Assembly (NCBI GenBank): GCA_027886185.1
Contig: WOAB01000583.1
Span: 7,564,001-7,628,000 of the forward strand
DNA from: Rheum nobile
Lineage: Eukaryota; Streptophyta; Magnoliopsida; Caryophyllales; Polygonaceae
Length of the DNA: 64,000 nucleotides
Reading direction: 5' to 3'
Part shown: positions 1 to 10,410 of the stretch, one piece after another
Numbering within the stretch: the first letter of the stretch is position 1
How the letters are laid out: each line of letters opens with the position of its first letter
Notes under the pieces: model-generated
Told to the model about the DNA's origin: nothing
Seen by the model: only the letters and a program-made list of their open reading frames with translations
Databases searched by the model: none
Made by a program: the position numbers and the translations under genes

Positions 1-176
1 ATTTTGATTTAATTTTTAATAGGTTTTCTAGTAACCGGATAATTTGGATATCCGAGTTGAATATTTGATCCGATACGGATAATATTTACCGGATACAGAT
101 AGGAGTTTTGTAAATATTTTTTATAGGATATCCGACATACCGGACCGGACCGGATATATCCGTTTGCTCACCCCTA
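1..176. mobile_element. Right end of a CCGG-rich hAT-like miniature element (truncated by the window)
   Basis: The stretch is AT-rich with many CCGGA and GGATATCC blocks and ends in TTTGCTCACCCCTA. The same kind of terminus (TGCACACCCCTA) closes the two better-defined elements at 23736-24212 and 26760-27189, which have 8-bp target duplications. Only one end lies in the window, so the duplication cannot be tested here. No coding potential is seen. The assignment to hAT is an inference from the related copies. Confidence 0.5.
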
Positions 177-230
177 GTAAATACGGCGAACTTTTTCTTT
201 TCTTTTTTCGGTCAACATTTTTTTCCATCT

Positions 231-397
231 CTGATCGTTCTGGAATAGACAATTATTGACGTTCACATATAACATGCTCATGTTCAAACACATGTCTTTG
301 AACATTTAGTTCTTATTTGTGAACGTGAATGTACAAATAAATGAACATTTAGTGCTTATTTGTGAACATTCTATATAGGCTATTCCAGAATGATTAG
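231..397. mobile_element. Small inverted-repeat (MITE-like) element
   Basis: A 20-bp terminal inverted repeat is visible: CTGATCGTTCTGGAATAGAC at the left (231-250) matches the reverse complement of 378-397 at about 16 of 20 positions. The interior repeats TGAACATTTAGT and TTATTTGTGAAC. It has no ORF. No clear target duplication was found, so the superfamily is open. Confidence 0.5.
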
Positions 398-1566
398 GGG
401 ACGAAAACGAAAAAAATAAAATAAAATTGTTGATCGAAAAAAAAAACCGACGGCCGAGATCACTTCGTATTTCGCACCCTAAGACCGCTTCTCACCTGAT
501 CCCACTTCTATATATGAGATCTAATAATAGCAACATTTATTTTGATGTGATATACTTTCATTGTTATTTCCTTTTTCTCTTGTTTTGTGGTAATTTTGTT
601 TTGGCGAATTCACGGGAATATCCATTTAAGGGTAGTATCTAACAAGAATACCCATTTTGTATATTTATTTTCAAGGGTATCCAATTGGTAGTTTTGCAAA
701 ATTTGTTTACCTTTTCTTATAAATAGAAAAGGAATTGAAATGAAATATGAAGTCCGAAATTAAAGAGAAAAGAAAATGGGAAAAATGATAAACAATGGAA
801 AAAGAAGAGAGTTGTACTATGAAGTCCGAGAAAAGAAGAAAACAAGAAAAGGGTTTCTGCCACGAATCTGACGAGAGTTGTACTATGAAGTGTAAAGGGT
901 TGTACTTGTAACTGACAGGAATCTGACGCAACAAATAAAAAAAGGGTTTCTGCTGTACTTGAGGTAAAATGTGAAATTATTTTAGTTTATGAAAGGATAA
1001 AATACTAAAGAAGTAAAGCAGCTACCTTTTCTCTCCTAGGTTGACTATATTGAAGGTAAAAGAAACATAAGCTAGGGTTTATAGAGTTGAGCTAGCTTAG
1101 CTGGTCCATTTTCCCTTCAAATTTGGTGTAATTCGTGCACTAGTTCCCTCCAAAAAGGTCCTTTTATGTCTTTTTTTAATGGTAACACTAAAAGTAAGGG
1201 GAACTTAATAGTTAAACAATGAAATCATATTATTAAATGATTTTTTTTGGATCTGGAAAATTTACGTCTTCTTCAATGTTCATTCCTTTTCACTCCCTCA
1301 AGGCAGACATTATTCCTTCTGTTTGAATTTAATCCCACCACAGACTTGAATACCTATCTTATTCTCTCGAAACTTACTCTTCATCCTGCCAAGTTCCGTC
1401 TGGGGTTCCAAAACCAGAGGGAATCAGACGACTTTGCAATGGGTGAGTTGTCTCTTACATAAACAGAAACATTATGAATAAAAAACTGTCGTTCTTGTTC
1501 ATTTTCTTAGCTTAACGTTTTGTAACTAAGTATTTTGATATTTGTTTAGGTGGAACAAGCTATGTG

Positions 1567-4500
1567 ATGACTTTGATTAGTGGGGGGGATTGGTCTAAGA
1601 CTGGTTTCTATGAAGGCAGTAAAAAGGCGTAAGGTATCCATGTCTCAGATGCTATAAGATATGAGGAATTGAAGAAGAAAATTTCGGAAAAGGTATATAT
1701 AGATTCTGAAATGTATCAACTAATTTTGAGATACATTGCACCACAGAGCAAGGGAAATATACCAGCATTGGATGTTAATGATGAGGATGATCTTGCTACT
1801 TTTAAGTATCTTAATATGAAATGTTGTGAAGATGGTGTGTGGCCAATATCACTGTATGCAAGCTCGACATTGAAGGGTGGAAAAAATCTGTATTCTGAGT
1901 TTTTTGGGAACGTAGGAAACAGTGGTGCATCACCGAATGAAATTGATGGTACTATGAGCTCACCCCCACAGCCAACACATGCAACACAACCTGGTACAGA
2001 ACAAAGGGTTAGTAGAAGCCTGGAAAATCCGATGGTGGGAAATCCGTTGAATAATGACAAGAGTATCGATGAAATTATAGACGATGATATTGCTGAGGAT
2101 GAAGAGGCAATAGGAGAGGACATGCTGTATGACAGGAGAAGGGATGCAATGGAAACATCGATGTTGGGTGACTTGGAGCGGAAAAGGAAGACCCCAGAAA
2201 ATCCCAAAAAATGGTTTTGCAAGAAATCAAGGTCACAAACAACAACCCCTGAAGATGTCGTGTGTTTGAGCAGCGATGATGAAAACATTGATTTATGTGG
2301 GAGCATTGAGAGCGATGAAGATGTGAAGGTGTTTGCAAGAAAGCACAAGGGCCGTGACCTCGTTGTACTTGGTGACGATGATGCTAGAGATGGAAACTCA
2401 TCTGGTGGGGATGAATATATAGATACCGAATTTGTGAAAGAGTTAGATATGGCAGAAGAGAACTATCATCGTTGCTTTTGCAGGCAAGCAGGAGAAAAGA
2501 ATGATCATGATGATGAAGATAAAGATGATGAATGTGAGTATTTCGATGTAGATGTCGAGTATGGTCAGGCAAAGAATGTGGAAATTAAAGTTGGAGCCAC
2601 ATTTTGCACGAAGAAAGAGTTAAAAGATGTGTTAAATGAAAAGGCTTTCAAAGGTTTTGTCGAGCTTTCTGTGAAGAGGTCTGACAAAAAGAGATATGCA
2701 GTGCAATGTGTTGACAAGAAATGCACATTTCATTGCTCAGCGGGGGTGAAAACCGGCACAGATGGTTTGTTTCAGGTTAAGAAGTATAATGGAACTCATA
2801 GTTGCACACTTCGATATCGACACAACCACGACAAACATGCAACTGTATCCATGATTGCTGAAAAGATACTTGGAAGGTAAAGGAATTTTGTTGGATGCAT
2901 ATTTGATTTTATTTGATATATGATGGTTTATTGATGAAATGTGAATTTTATAGGTTTGAAGGTCGTAAGCAATCCCCCAGAGCTAGAGAAATTCAGAGTG
3001 TTATGAAACAAGTTGGCATAAATGCCAGTTATGCCAAGGCTAATCGGGCTCGATTGAGTGCAGAAGTCATAGTTAGAGGCAACCCTCAGGCAAGTTACTC
3101 CGAACTCAACTCCTGGTTGTACATGCTGAAACAACTGAACCCTAGAACGCATACAGCTATTCAAACCGATTCTAAACATCGTTTTAAGTACTACTTTTGG
3201 GCGGTTGGTGCTTGGATGAAGGGACTATCGCATCTTAGGAATGTATGTTTGTTAACACATATATGCACTGAAGCATTGTATGACATGATAGAACTCTATG
3301 ACATGATAGATTTGTATGTCAAGATAGCATTGTATGACAGGATATCATTGTATGATAGGATATATTTATGTTTGAATTACATACTATATAAATACTTTGT
3401 ACATCAATGACATAATGACTGATTGATAGGATGTATATGTGTACTATGACAGGTGATATCTGTGGATGGAACATTTTTAACAGGAAGATATTGTGGCCAT
3501 CTCCTACTAGCTACTGCCCAGGATGGAAACAGAGGCATTTACCCTCTAGCTTTTGCTATTGTTGATAGTGAGAATAATGCTTCCTGGTCTTTTTTCTTCA
3601 AGGAGTTGAAAGCTGCTGGCTTAGATGATGCAGAAGAAGTAGTGTTTGTTTCAGATCGACATAAGAGCATTCAGAACGGATTGAGAAAACACTACACCTT
3701 GGCAGTCCATGGTTTCTATATCTTTCACATTTACCAAAACTTCAAGGCCAAATTCGGGAGAAAAGATCTACTAGGACAGTGGAACAAGGTAGCCAAGGCT
3801 TACACAGTGTCTGAGTATCAAAAGGAGTTAAAAAAGCTGGAAAAGGATTCGAAAGTGATTGCGAAATATGTTCTAAGTGCTGATCCATCTACTTGGTCAA
3901 GGGCACACTTCCCTGCGAACATGTACAACATAATGACCACAAACAATGTTGAATCCTTAAATGGGTTGTTCAAGGAAGAGCGTGGGTGGCCTATCATTGC
4001 ACTTTTTGATGGTATTTTAGAAACATTTGCAGCATGGTTTTGCAAACGTAGGGAGAAGGCAGACAAGTGGGGTGAGATTATTACGAAAAGAATTGTTGAG
4101 TTAATTGACTTTAGGTACGAGGAATATTTAACTATGCCGGTTGTGAGGCTTAGCCACTCAGAAGCCCAGGTTATCGATGGAAATAAAAAGTTTGAAGTAG
4201 ATCTTGACGCTATGACGTGCCAGTGCAAGATATTCCAAACTGACATGATTCCATGCACACATGCCCTAGTTGTAGCAAAGGATAGGGGAATTGATCCTAG
4301 TACTTTGGTGAGTCCATTTTATAGGAATGAAATGATTAAGGAAGCTTACAAGGAGACAATTCACCTTCTTCCACCAGTCACAGATTGGCATATTCCTTTA
4401 TCAGTAGCGAGTTATGGTTGTGCTCCACCTCCCGTGACAAGGGGCGTTGGAAGGCCAAAGTTTAAGAGGTTTAAGGGCCATTGGGAGAGGAGTCATGCAT

Positions 4501-4580
4501 TACGTTGTGCAACTTGCGGGATGAGAGGACATACCTATAGGACTTGTTATGTAGGCAAGTCTAAGAAGTGTAGCACTTGA
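1567..4580 (+). pseudogene. mudrA: MULE transposase (mudrA-like), three exons, one early stop
   Basis: This would be the DDE transposase that cuts and moves the element. The exons read as 1567-2876, 2954-3242 and 3453-4580, with GT-AG junctions that keep frame (GTAAAG/TATAG and GTATGT/GACAG). The N-terminus begins MTLISGG and carries an in-frame TAA at 1630-1632; from there to 4580 the frame is open. A long acidic stretch (about 2080-2560) leads to a MuDR-type DNA-binding region with C and H ligands (about 2580-2830). Exon 3 starts VISVDGTFL, the first catalytic Asp, followed by VFVSDRHKSI (second Asp). Next come the TTNNVESLN block, a SWIM finger (CQC...CTHA, near 4220-4262) and a terminal CCHC knuckle (CATC..H...C, near 4508-4548). 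Initiation at Met 1711 would bypass the stop but lose the conserved N-terminus. The family call is strong; activity is doubtful. Confidence 0.9.
3273..3362 (+). repeat. Five 18-bp tandem repeats inside transposase intron 2
   Basis: Five units of exactly 18 bp run from 3273: GCATTGTATGACATGATA, then GAACTCTATGACATGATA and three more variants. The core TATGACAGGATA is the complement of the TATCCTGTCATA motif found elsewhere in the element. A sixth, isolated copy (TATGACAGGTGATA) overlaps the intron's 3' splice site at 3445-3458. The array keeps an open frame through the 210-bp intron, but the splice junctions and the domain match favour it being noncoding. Confidence 0.85.
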
Positions 4581-5301
4581 TATGAAGGTTCAGAGTAAGT
4601 GATCTATACTTTTGCATTTTGGCTCAAACTTGAAGCACTTGACTTGAATGATAACTTTTTGGTTGAAGGATATCACTTTGGTGTAGATTAGTGATGACAA
4701 CTTGTAATTTTGGTTGACATTTGAAGCACTACATCCCTTTGTATTACTATTCTATGTTTAGATAGTAATAATTAGGGATGTTATGATCGTATTATATCTA
4801 TGTTTTTAGGGATGAACATTTGAAGCATTCTGTTTTGTAATATTGTTAACTTTATGCTAGCTTGTTGTGTTATCCCTTCATGTGAAGTTATATGTCCTGC
4901 CATACAAAAGGCGTTACACAAACAGAAGGATTTTTAAAGGCTGGGGAAGTCGGAGGAGAGAGTAAATGGTAGTTGGTTGGATTTTTAGGTGGTATTTATT
5001 GAAGTTGGTTGTACTAGGGTTTAAGGGTTTCACATTTCCTATAATTTTCCCACATTTCCTCTACTAGGGTTGAAGGTCTCACAATTCTAATATCGTCGGA
5101 TCTACTCCAAGGGCAAGTACAATTTTCAGCACATAGTTGATTTTTGTGATTTTAATTTAGGGTTCATGTAAATTTGGGGGTTTTATGGAGATTCTTGATT
5201 TTAGCCAAATTGGTCTCAATTTCAATTGAATTTCTTTGATATAAAGGTGTTATTAGATAATTGTACCTGCCCTTGAATTTGGTGGTTTTTCTTGTCGTAG
5301 C
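4581..5301. other. Noncoding spacer of MULE 1 between transposase and GRF gene
   Basis: There is no ORF of note and the DNA is AT-rich. It repeats the phrase TTTGAAGCA (near 4630, 4722 and 4818) and holds one copy of the dispersed motif, TATGTCCTGCCATAC, at 4891-4905. It presumably contains the transposase 3' untranslated region and the promoter of the next gene. Confidence 0.5.
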
Positions 5302-5836
5302 ATGAGTGACCATTATTCAACAAGTTGGGGAACATACGAAAAAAATTGTACAACGATCCTTTGTTTTCACCAATTGCCCACCTTGGTGCTTAAGGTTTCA
5401 AAGCCAAATCATAATTTCGGGAAACACTTTTATAGGTGCTCTAAGTGGCAGGTATTTATACATGTTCTATAAAATTTTGGATAGTGATATAGTTGTTGAA
5501 GCATTTTACCTAATTCATTATCCGTCTTCATTGTTTTGATTTTAGGGGAAGGATGATTGTAAATTTTTCAAATGGTGTGAGAATGATGCTTCTTCATCGG
5601 TGAGTGTACCGAATATGGATAATGTGTACGAGGACTTGAAAACACACGTGAAGGCATTAGAGAAGAAGGTTGATAAGATAATGGAGAAGAACAAGACCTT
5701 AAATGTGGAGGTGAAGGCACTATCGACTGAAAATTGTACGTTGAAGGCTGGAAATTCGACTTTGATGAGGATCCTTCTACTTTCTTGGGTTGTTTTTGTT
5801 GTTTTAGCATTAGGCTATGTTGCCTTATTTAACTAA
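5302..5836 (+). CDS. GRF zinc-finger, coiled-coil, single-membrane-span protein (MULE accessory)
   Basis: Two exons, 5302-5451 and 5546-5836, join at CAG/gtattt and tttag/GGG to give a 146-residue protein starting MSDHYSTSW. The first half matches the GRF zinc finger: C..H..PTLVLKVSKPNHNFGKHFYRCSKW at residues 21-49, then DDCKFFKW across the splice. Cys21, Cys46 and the Cys of DDCKFFKW are the evident ligands; His23 stands where many GRF fingers have Cys. Residues about 75-115 form a leucine/lysine coiled coil and the last 20 (LLLSWVVFVVLALGYV) a membrane span. GRF fingers bind single-stranded nucleic acid in other proteins. Small GRF-coiled-coil-tail proteins are common in plant genomes and often annotated as host genes. 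Here it lies inside a MULE. Its role there is unknown. Confidence 0.75.
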
Positions 5837-6218
5837 TTTATGTACTCTACAAGTTGTGGCAATGATGGTCGCTTCGGTCGATCAAATTGCTATCTGCCTT
5901 TGTCACGTGATGGTAATTGTATTGTTCCTATTCCATATGTTTCCAATTTGAATTATGTGGTGAACTAGGTATTTCATGTTTGTATGTACTAAATATATAC
6001 CCTGCCATAAATGACATAAATACCTGTCATAATACATCTTCTACAACATAGTATCAAATTTGAAACATTATAAATTACTTTAACAACATAGATAAAAAGG
6101 ACATAATAACTTCATCCAACATATTATCCGCTTGAAAATAAAGAGAAAATAGTACATACTGCAATCTTACATATTCGCCACTTGAAAACAAAGATAAAAC
6201 ACTACAATGACAGGGGAT
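5837..6218. other. Noncoding, two dispersed-motif copies
   Basis: There is no credible ORF. CCTGCCATAAATGACATAA (6001-6019) and TACCTGTCATAATA (6021-6034) are variants of the element-wide TATCCTGTCATA motif, and CAATGACAGGGGA (6205-6217) is an inverted one. Confidence 0.5.
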
Positions 6219-6639
6219 CTAGTAACCCATTGATGGCATGGCTGATGTTGGCAAGGGACGTGCAGGAAGCTCATCGTTTATCTCTCCGGTTACTATGTAA
6301 ATGTTGATGTATGCAACCCTTGTGGCAAGATCTGCAAGCGCAGACGCGTCGTTCTCGTTCTGCAAGGCCCTTAGGGTACGGGGTCCTCCCATGATCGTGG
6401 ACCATCTCAAAGAAGTAGGCGGAGCTCGGTTGCCGATTGTTATACTCCCAAAGATGTGAAATCAAATGCCAGGTGTTTCTTACAACTTCTAGGCGTGGTG
6501 ACCAGTTAGCCTGAACACCACCCTCGTATATGTGTGTGCTCACCAAAGCCGTCCTTCCCGATGCTGGCAGGATTCTACCGCCTGCTCGGACTACACAGTA
6601 CATTTTTTGGTGCTCCATGTGACTCATACAATTTGGCAT
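6219..6639 (-). pseudogene. Unrecognised small ORF of MULE 1, frameshifted
   Basis: The minus strand opens MPNCMSHMEHQKMYCVVRAG and runs 122 residues to 6271. From about residue 78 the better continuation lies in the other frame (from near 6405 to 6219), reading GPRTLRALQNENDASALADL onward and ending PTSAMPSMGY. The two frames overlap at 6271-6410, so one indel or an unrecognised splice near 6390-6405 probably separates them. The joined product would be about 140 residues, with cysteines near the start and Trp-rich phrases (NWSPRLEVVRNTWHLISHLW). I do not recognise the family. It could be a degenerate accessory gene or an exon of the neighbouring Ulp1 gene. Confidence 0.45.
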
Positions 6640-7416
6640 TGTGGAAGATAGGTAATGTGAGAAAAGAGTTGTATTACATATAAAGATGAGATGAGCAAAA
6701 GGAAGGAGTAAAATGTAGTTGGTTGTTCACAGTAATTAATGCAAATTTGTACTTTCATATCAAGCATTAACTGAAAATATCTTGTCAGCAAGATTTATTA
6801 CAAAGTTTTATCCAAATGGATAGATATGGTGTCAAATCCGATTGTATTATATTTTTTATTTTATATAAACCACTTACAATAAGATTTATTACAAAGTTAA
6901 CATCAATCTTCTAACTTTACTTGACTACTTTACAATTTTATACCAATTTCATTACCCCGGATTATTTACTTACCAATCTATAACTATGGATTGGTAAGAA
7001 ACATTACCCCGGATTATTTACTTATTTACATACCTATTTAACATAGAGAACGTATATGAAACATACCTTCTCTATGTTAAATATGAGTAAACCTTACTTC
7101 AATATTTGTGACTATCTGATTATTCGGTGTTCAATATAAGTGACATATCGGAGTCATTAGAGTTCAATCTTAATGATGTTTAATTTGGATTACATTAAAT
7201 AGACATACGATGAATTAATTTGTATTAAGATGCATACTATCCTGTCATGCACAATAGCGACCCCAGTCATAATGGTGCAATAAGAAAACCACTTAATATC
7301 AAATATCCATCGTCAAATATCCTTCCTAAACCAACAAAACCACTTAGTATCAATCCAAATTAACAAAACACTTATAAGTCCACAACCGCTAAAAAACATT
7401 ACTCCAAAACTAAACT
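6640..7416. other. Noncoding spacer of MULE 1
   Basis: The DNA is AT-rich without a gene. A short stretch near 6955-7025 is duplicated (ATTACCCCGGATTATTTACT twice, with palindromic surroundings). CTATCCTGTCATGCACA lies at 7237-7253. It probably contains the 3' untranslated region of the Ulp1 gene. Confidence 0.5.
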
Positions 7417-9171
7417 TCAATTAGATATCCACACCCCATCAAACACACTCTCAACCATTTGCATCCTCAAATAATCCATAAATTTGTCAGCTACCAGATC
7501 AACGTTCTTCTGTCCAGCACTCAACATCCATATGTGTTTTAGGGCATATATGCCGCAATCACCACTGTTTCACATAATATCAGAATGTTAGAAGCAATGC
7601 CGCTATCATAAACTAAAACTAGATCATCATTGTTTAATTTCATTCTTACCTGCGTTTGTTTTGCTTTACTTGTTTCGCAGTCTTTCTCCTGATTGCGAAC
7701 GCACAATGACCACGGTCCTTGTATTTCTCCCCAAGTGATGGGTGCTGGCTAATGAAAATAGGAAGTAATGTCATGACTGGGTAAATAAGCTTGTATATTT
7801 CAGTCTCTTTGTACAAATCAACCGCGCAGTCGTAGACATTGATCGCCTATTGCCGGAGATCAATCTGCAGAGTAATCCAGTGGTCTCTATTCAAGTTAAA
7901 AGGGGCGTAAAGGAAATCCACATCATCCCAACTCTTCCCATATAGAGCAGGCCTAACTCCATTAAAGTATTCACTTGCACTACTAGGTAGTTTAATTTCA
8001 CTCAATGTTATGCCTGGCGAATCCTCCTTTGCCTTAATATAACCATAAGTCCGCCAAGCATCTAGGACAGCTGCCTTATGCGTCTCACATGGGTGCGCCA
8101 CAAGCTCCTTATGTATGTAACATAAAACCTCATCCATATGCTAAAAAAAAAAGTATCCTGTCATAGAATGTACAATTACCCAAATACTAACTTTTAACAA
8201 CAGGCGTCATCAACATTACTTTGTCAGTTAGCCAATGTTTTGGTTCTAGTATAGCTCGGAACCAGTCCTTTTCCAGATTATAATTGGTTAGTCCTACACG
8301 GGATTCACTGCTGAAAATATATACCAAATCTTAGCCATTATTCATTCTAATCAAATTATGAACAAAACACAGAGGTTTACACAAGAGATACTAACCTTTC
8401 ATCATCAAGCCATTTCATCAGTTCATTCATCTTCTTCACTGCTTTATTTTGGGTTATCTTCTTCAACTCTTTACCCTGTTTCTCATCTGTATAAGGTGAC
8501 CGAATACCACGCTTCTGGTTACGGGGAGGCAGGACCCTCTTAGGGGGAGTGACTTTTTCGGCTTTTACCTTGCCCTTCTTTCCCTTCTTATTGCCTCTCT
8601 GATAAGATGATGTGGCCACTGCAGATGTTAGCAGTTCAAGTCCACCTACTGTTGTATCCTGTTGGGTTACATCCTCCATTGGGCAATCTTCAAGGTTCTC
8701 AGTAACATCCCAAACATTGAGAGGTTTACCATCACCAGTAACATCAGCATTCCTAGGTACAGGTGCCCCATTTGGTTCACCTTCTCCTCCATCACCACCC
8801 TTTTTATCACCAATACTCTCCACCATGACCAAATCATCTTGGGCATCAAATATCAATTTTTTGGGTGAAATATGTTGTGATACACATTCCTCCTGCAATT
8901 AAGAACTATAACAAACAATTTTATAAAACAATAAATCAATACTTATCCTGATAGACAACTTTACAAAACCTGCCATTGTTCTAACCTCATTATCTCTGAC
9001 TTCAGTATCACCAGCATTCTCCACAACAGTCTTCCCATCATCATCAATCTTGCCCTCCTTATCTTTCTCCTCATTCTCAGCCTCCTTCTCCTTCTCAGTC
9101 TCCTCTTTCTCAGCCTCCTCCTATTTCTCAGTCTCCTCCTTTTTCTCACCCTCCTCCTCTTTCCACTAGTG

Positions 9172-9236
9172 GAAAAAATCCTTATAGAGGCGGGCCTTTG
9201 GACACTTATTGAGGCGAACACCGTTCGCTTCAACTC
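9172..9236 (+). mobile_element. Fragment of a CACTA (En/Spm) terminus inside the Ulp1 exon
   Basis: The stretch starts CACTAGTGGAAAAAATCC and continues with GAGGCGGGCC and GAGGCGAAC blocks. CACTAGTGGAAAAA is the familiar end of plant CACTA elements, and GGCGG repeats are typical just inside it. It interrupts the acidic exon of the Ulp1 gene. Only about 65 bp are present and no second end is seen. It may be a truncated insertion or the residue of an aberrant excision. Confidence 0.55.
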
Positions 9237-9285
9237 TTGTTCATGTGTAGCCACCTGATCATCCATTTTCCCAGTAGTGTGCTCC

Positions 9286-9375
9286 CCATCACCATCACCA
9301 TCTCCATCACCATGATCATCATCATCATCCCCATCATCATCATCATCATCATCATCATCCTCCTCCTCTTCTTCT
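9286..9375 (-). repeat. Asp-codon (ATC/GAT) trinucleotide repeat in Ulp1 gene
   Basis: CAT/ATC triplets on the plus strand encode a run of Asp, with interspersed Gly and His, on the minus strand. It lies in the acidic linker between DUF1985 and the protease domain and looks like replication-slippage expansion. Confidence 0.8.
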
Positions 9376-10063
9376 GCATCATCATCATCGTCATCAGCAA
9401 CCTCTTCAGCATCCTTAACATCATCCTCAGCATCATCTGAATCATCATCAACAACATCATCTTCTTCCATTTCTTCTTTTGATTCCTCATCAGACTCAAA
9501 TTCCTCTTCTTCAGACTCAACCTTATTCTTCTTCTTCTGGTTCCCCTTATTTTTTCTTCCTCCACCAACTTCTCTCTTTGCAACCTCTAGTTTCCTTCCT
9601 CCTCCTCTAACTTTTATCTTTTCCATCCTATCAAACATTTCTAACATGCCTTTCTCCATCCTCTGCATTATTCTAAATAATTTCTCATATTTCTCACCAG
9701 AACCTTTAACTTTTCCCACCTCCTTACCTTTGCTCTTCTGCTCCTGCTTTCCTTTGATTTTCTCATAAGCTTGCTTCACAATCTTATCAAAATGCATGTC
9801 TTCAACCTCATCAGCATAGGAAATTTCCACCTCATCTTCATCCGGGATAAGAATGGGAATAACCTTATTTGTAGGATCCGCAAATGCCTCCTCCAATATT
9901 CCATGTTCAGGTAGGTGCTCTGAAAACCATCGAAGTCCATGAGGCATTGCAGATTCCCTCAACTTTGAGGCATATGCCCTGCCTAAACTTGGTACAGATT
10001 CCCATATCCAGATCTAAAATAAGTGGGAAATCAAAACAATTTATGTAGATGATACTATACATC

Positions 10064-10410
10064 CAGATAAAATACATCTTATCACACTTCAATACAACAT
10101 CTTGTCAAATGAATTACTCTAAACATCCAAAAAAAGTTAGAATCAACCTAAACAACAATCCAAGTAAGGTTTATTTCAATTTATAATCATGAGAGTATAC
10201 AGTCAGATACAATACATCATGTCAAAAGATTTACTCTAAACATCCAAAATGAGTTTTAATCATGTTTAGTATACAACCAGATACAACACATCCTGTCACA
10301 CTTAAATCCTACATCCTATCATATCAATTAGTCTAAACATCCAAAAAGAATTTCAATCAACCTAACAACAATCCAAGTCAGGTTTATTTCAATTTATAAT
10401 CATGATTTCT
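10064..10410. repeat. Degenerate tandem repeat in Ulp1 intron
   Basis: A block of about 140 bp at 10064-10203 (CCAGATAAAATACATC through CTAAACATCCAAAA to TTTCAATTTATAATCATGA) recurs at 10277-10410 with about 80-85% identity. A shorter copy lies between (10204-10266). The units contain variants of the element's dispersed motif (ACATCCTGTCACAC at 10288, CATCCTATCATATC at 10312). The array falls in the intron 10014-10564. Confidence 0.75.

Noticed and set aside
427..1462. Short ORFs at 427-642, 707-934 and 1247-1462
   Set aside because: AT-rich, no conserved features; the MULE 1 left end at 603 cuts the first one.
9237..9440. Plus-strand ORF of Ile/Ser residues across the ATC repeat
   Set aside because: It is the mirror of the Asp-rich minus-strand exon; the composition follows from the trinucleotide repeat.
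9230..9583. Met/Arg/Lys-rich minus-strand ORF
   Set aside because: It is a frame shadow of the acidic Ulp1 exon.
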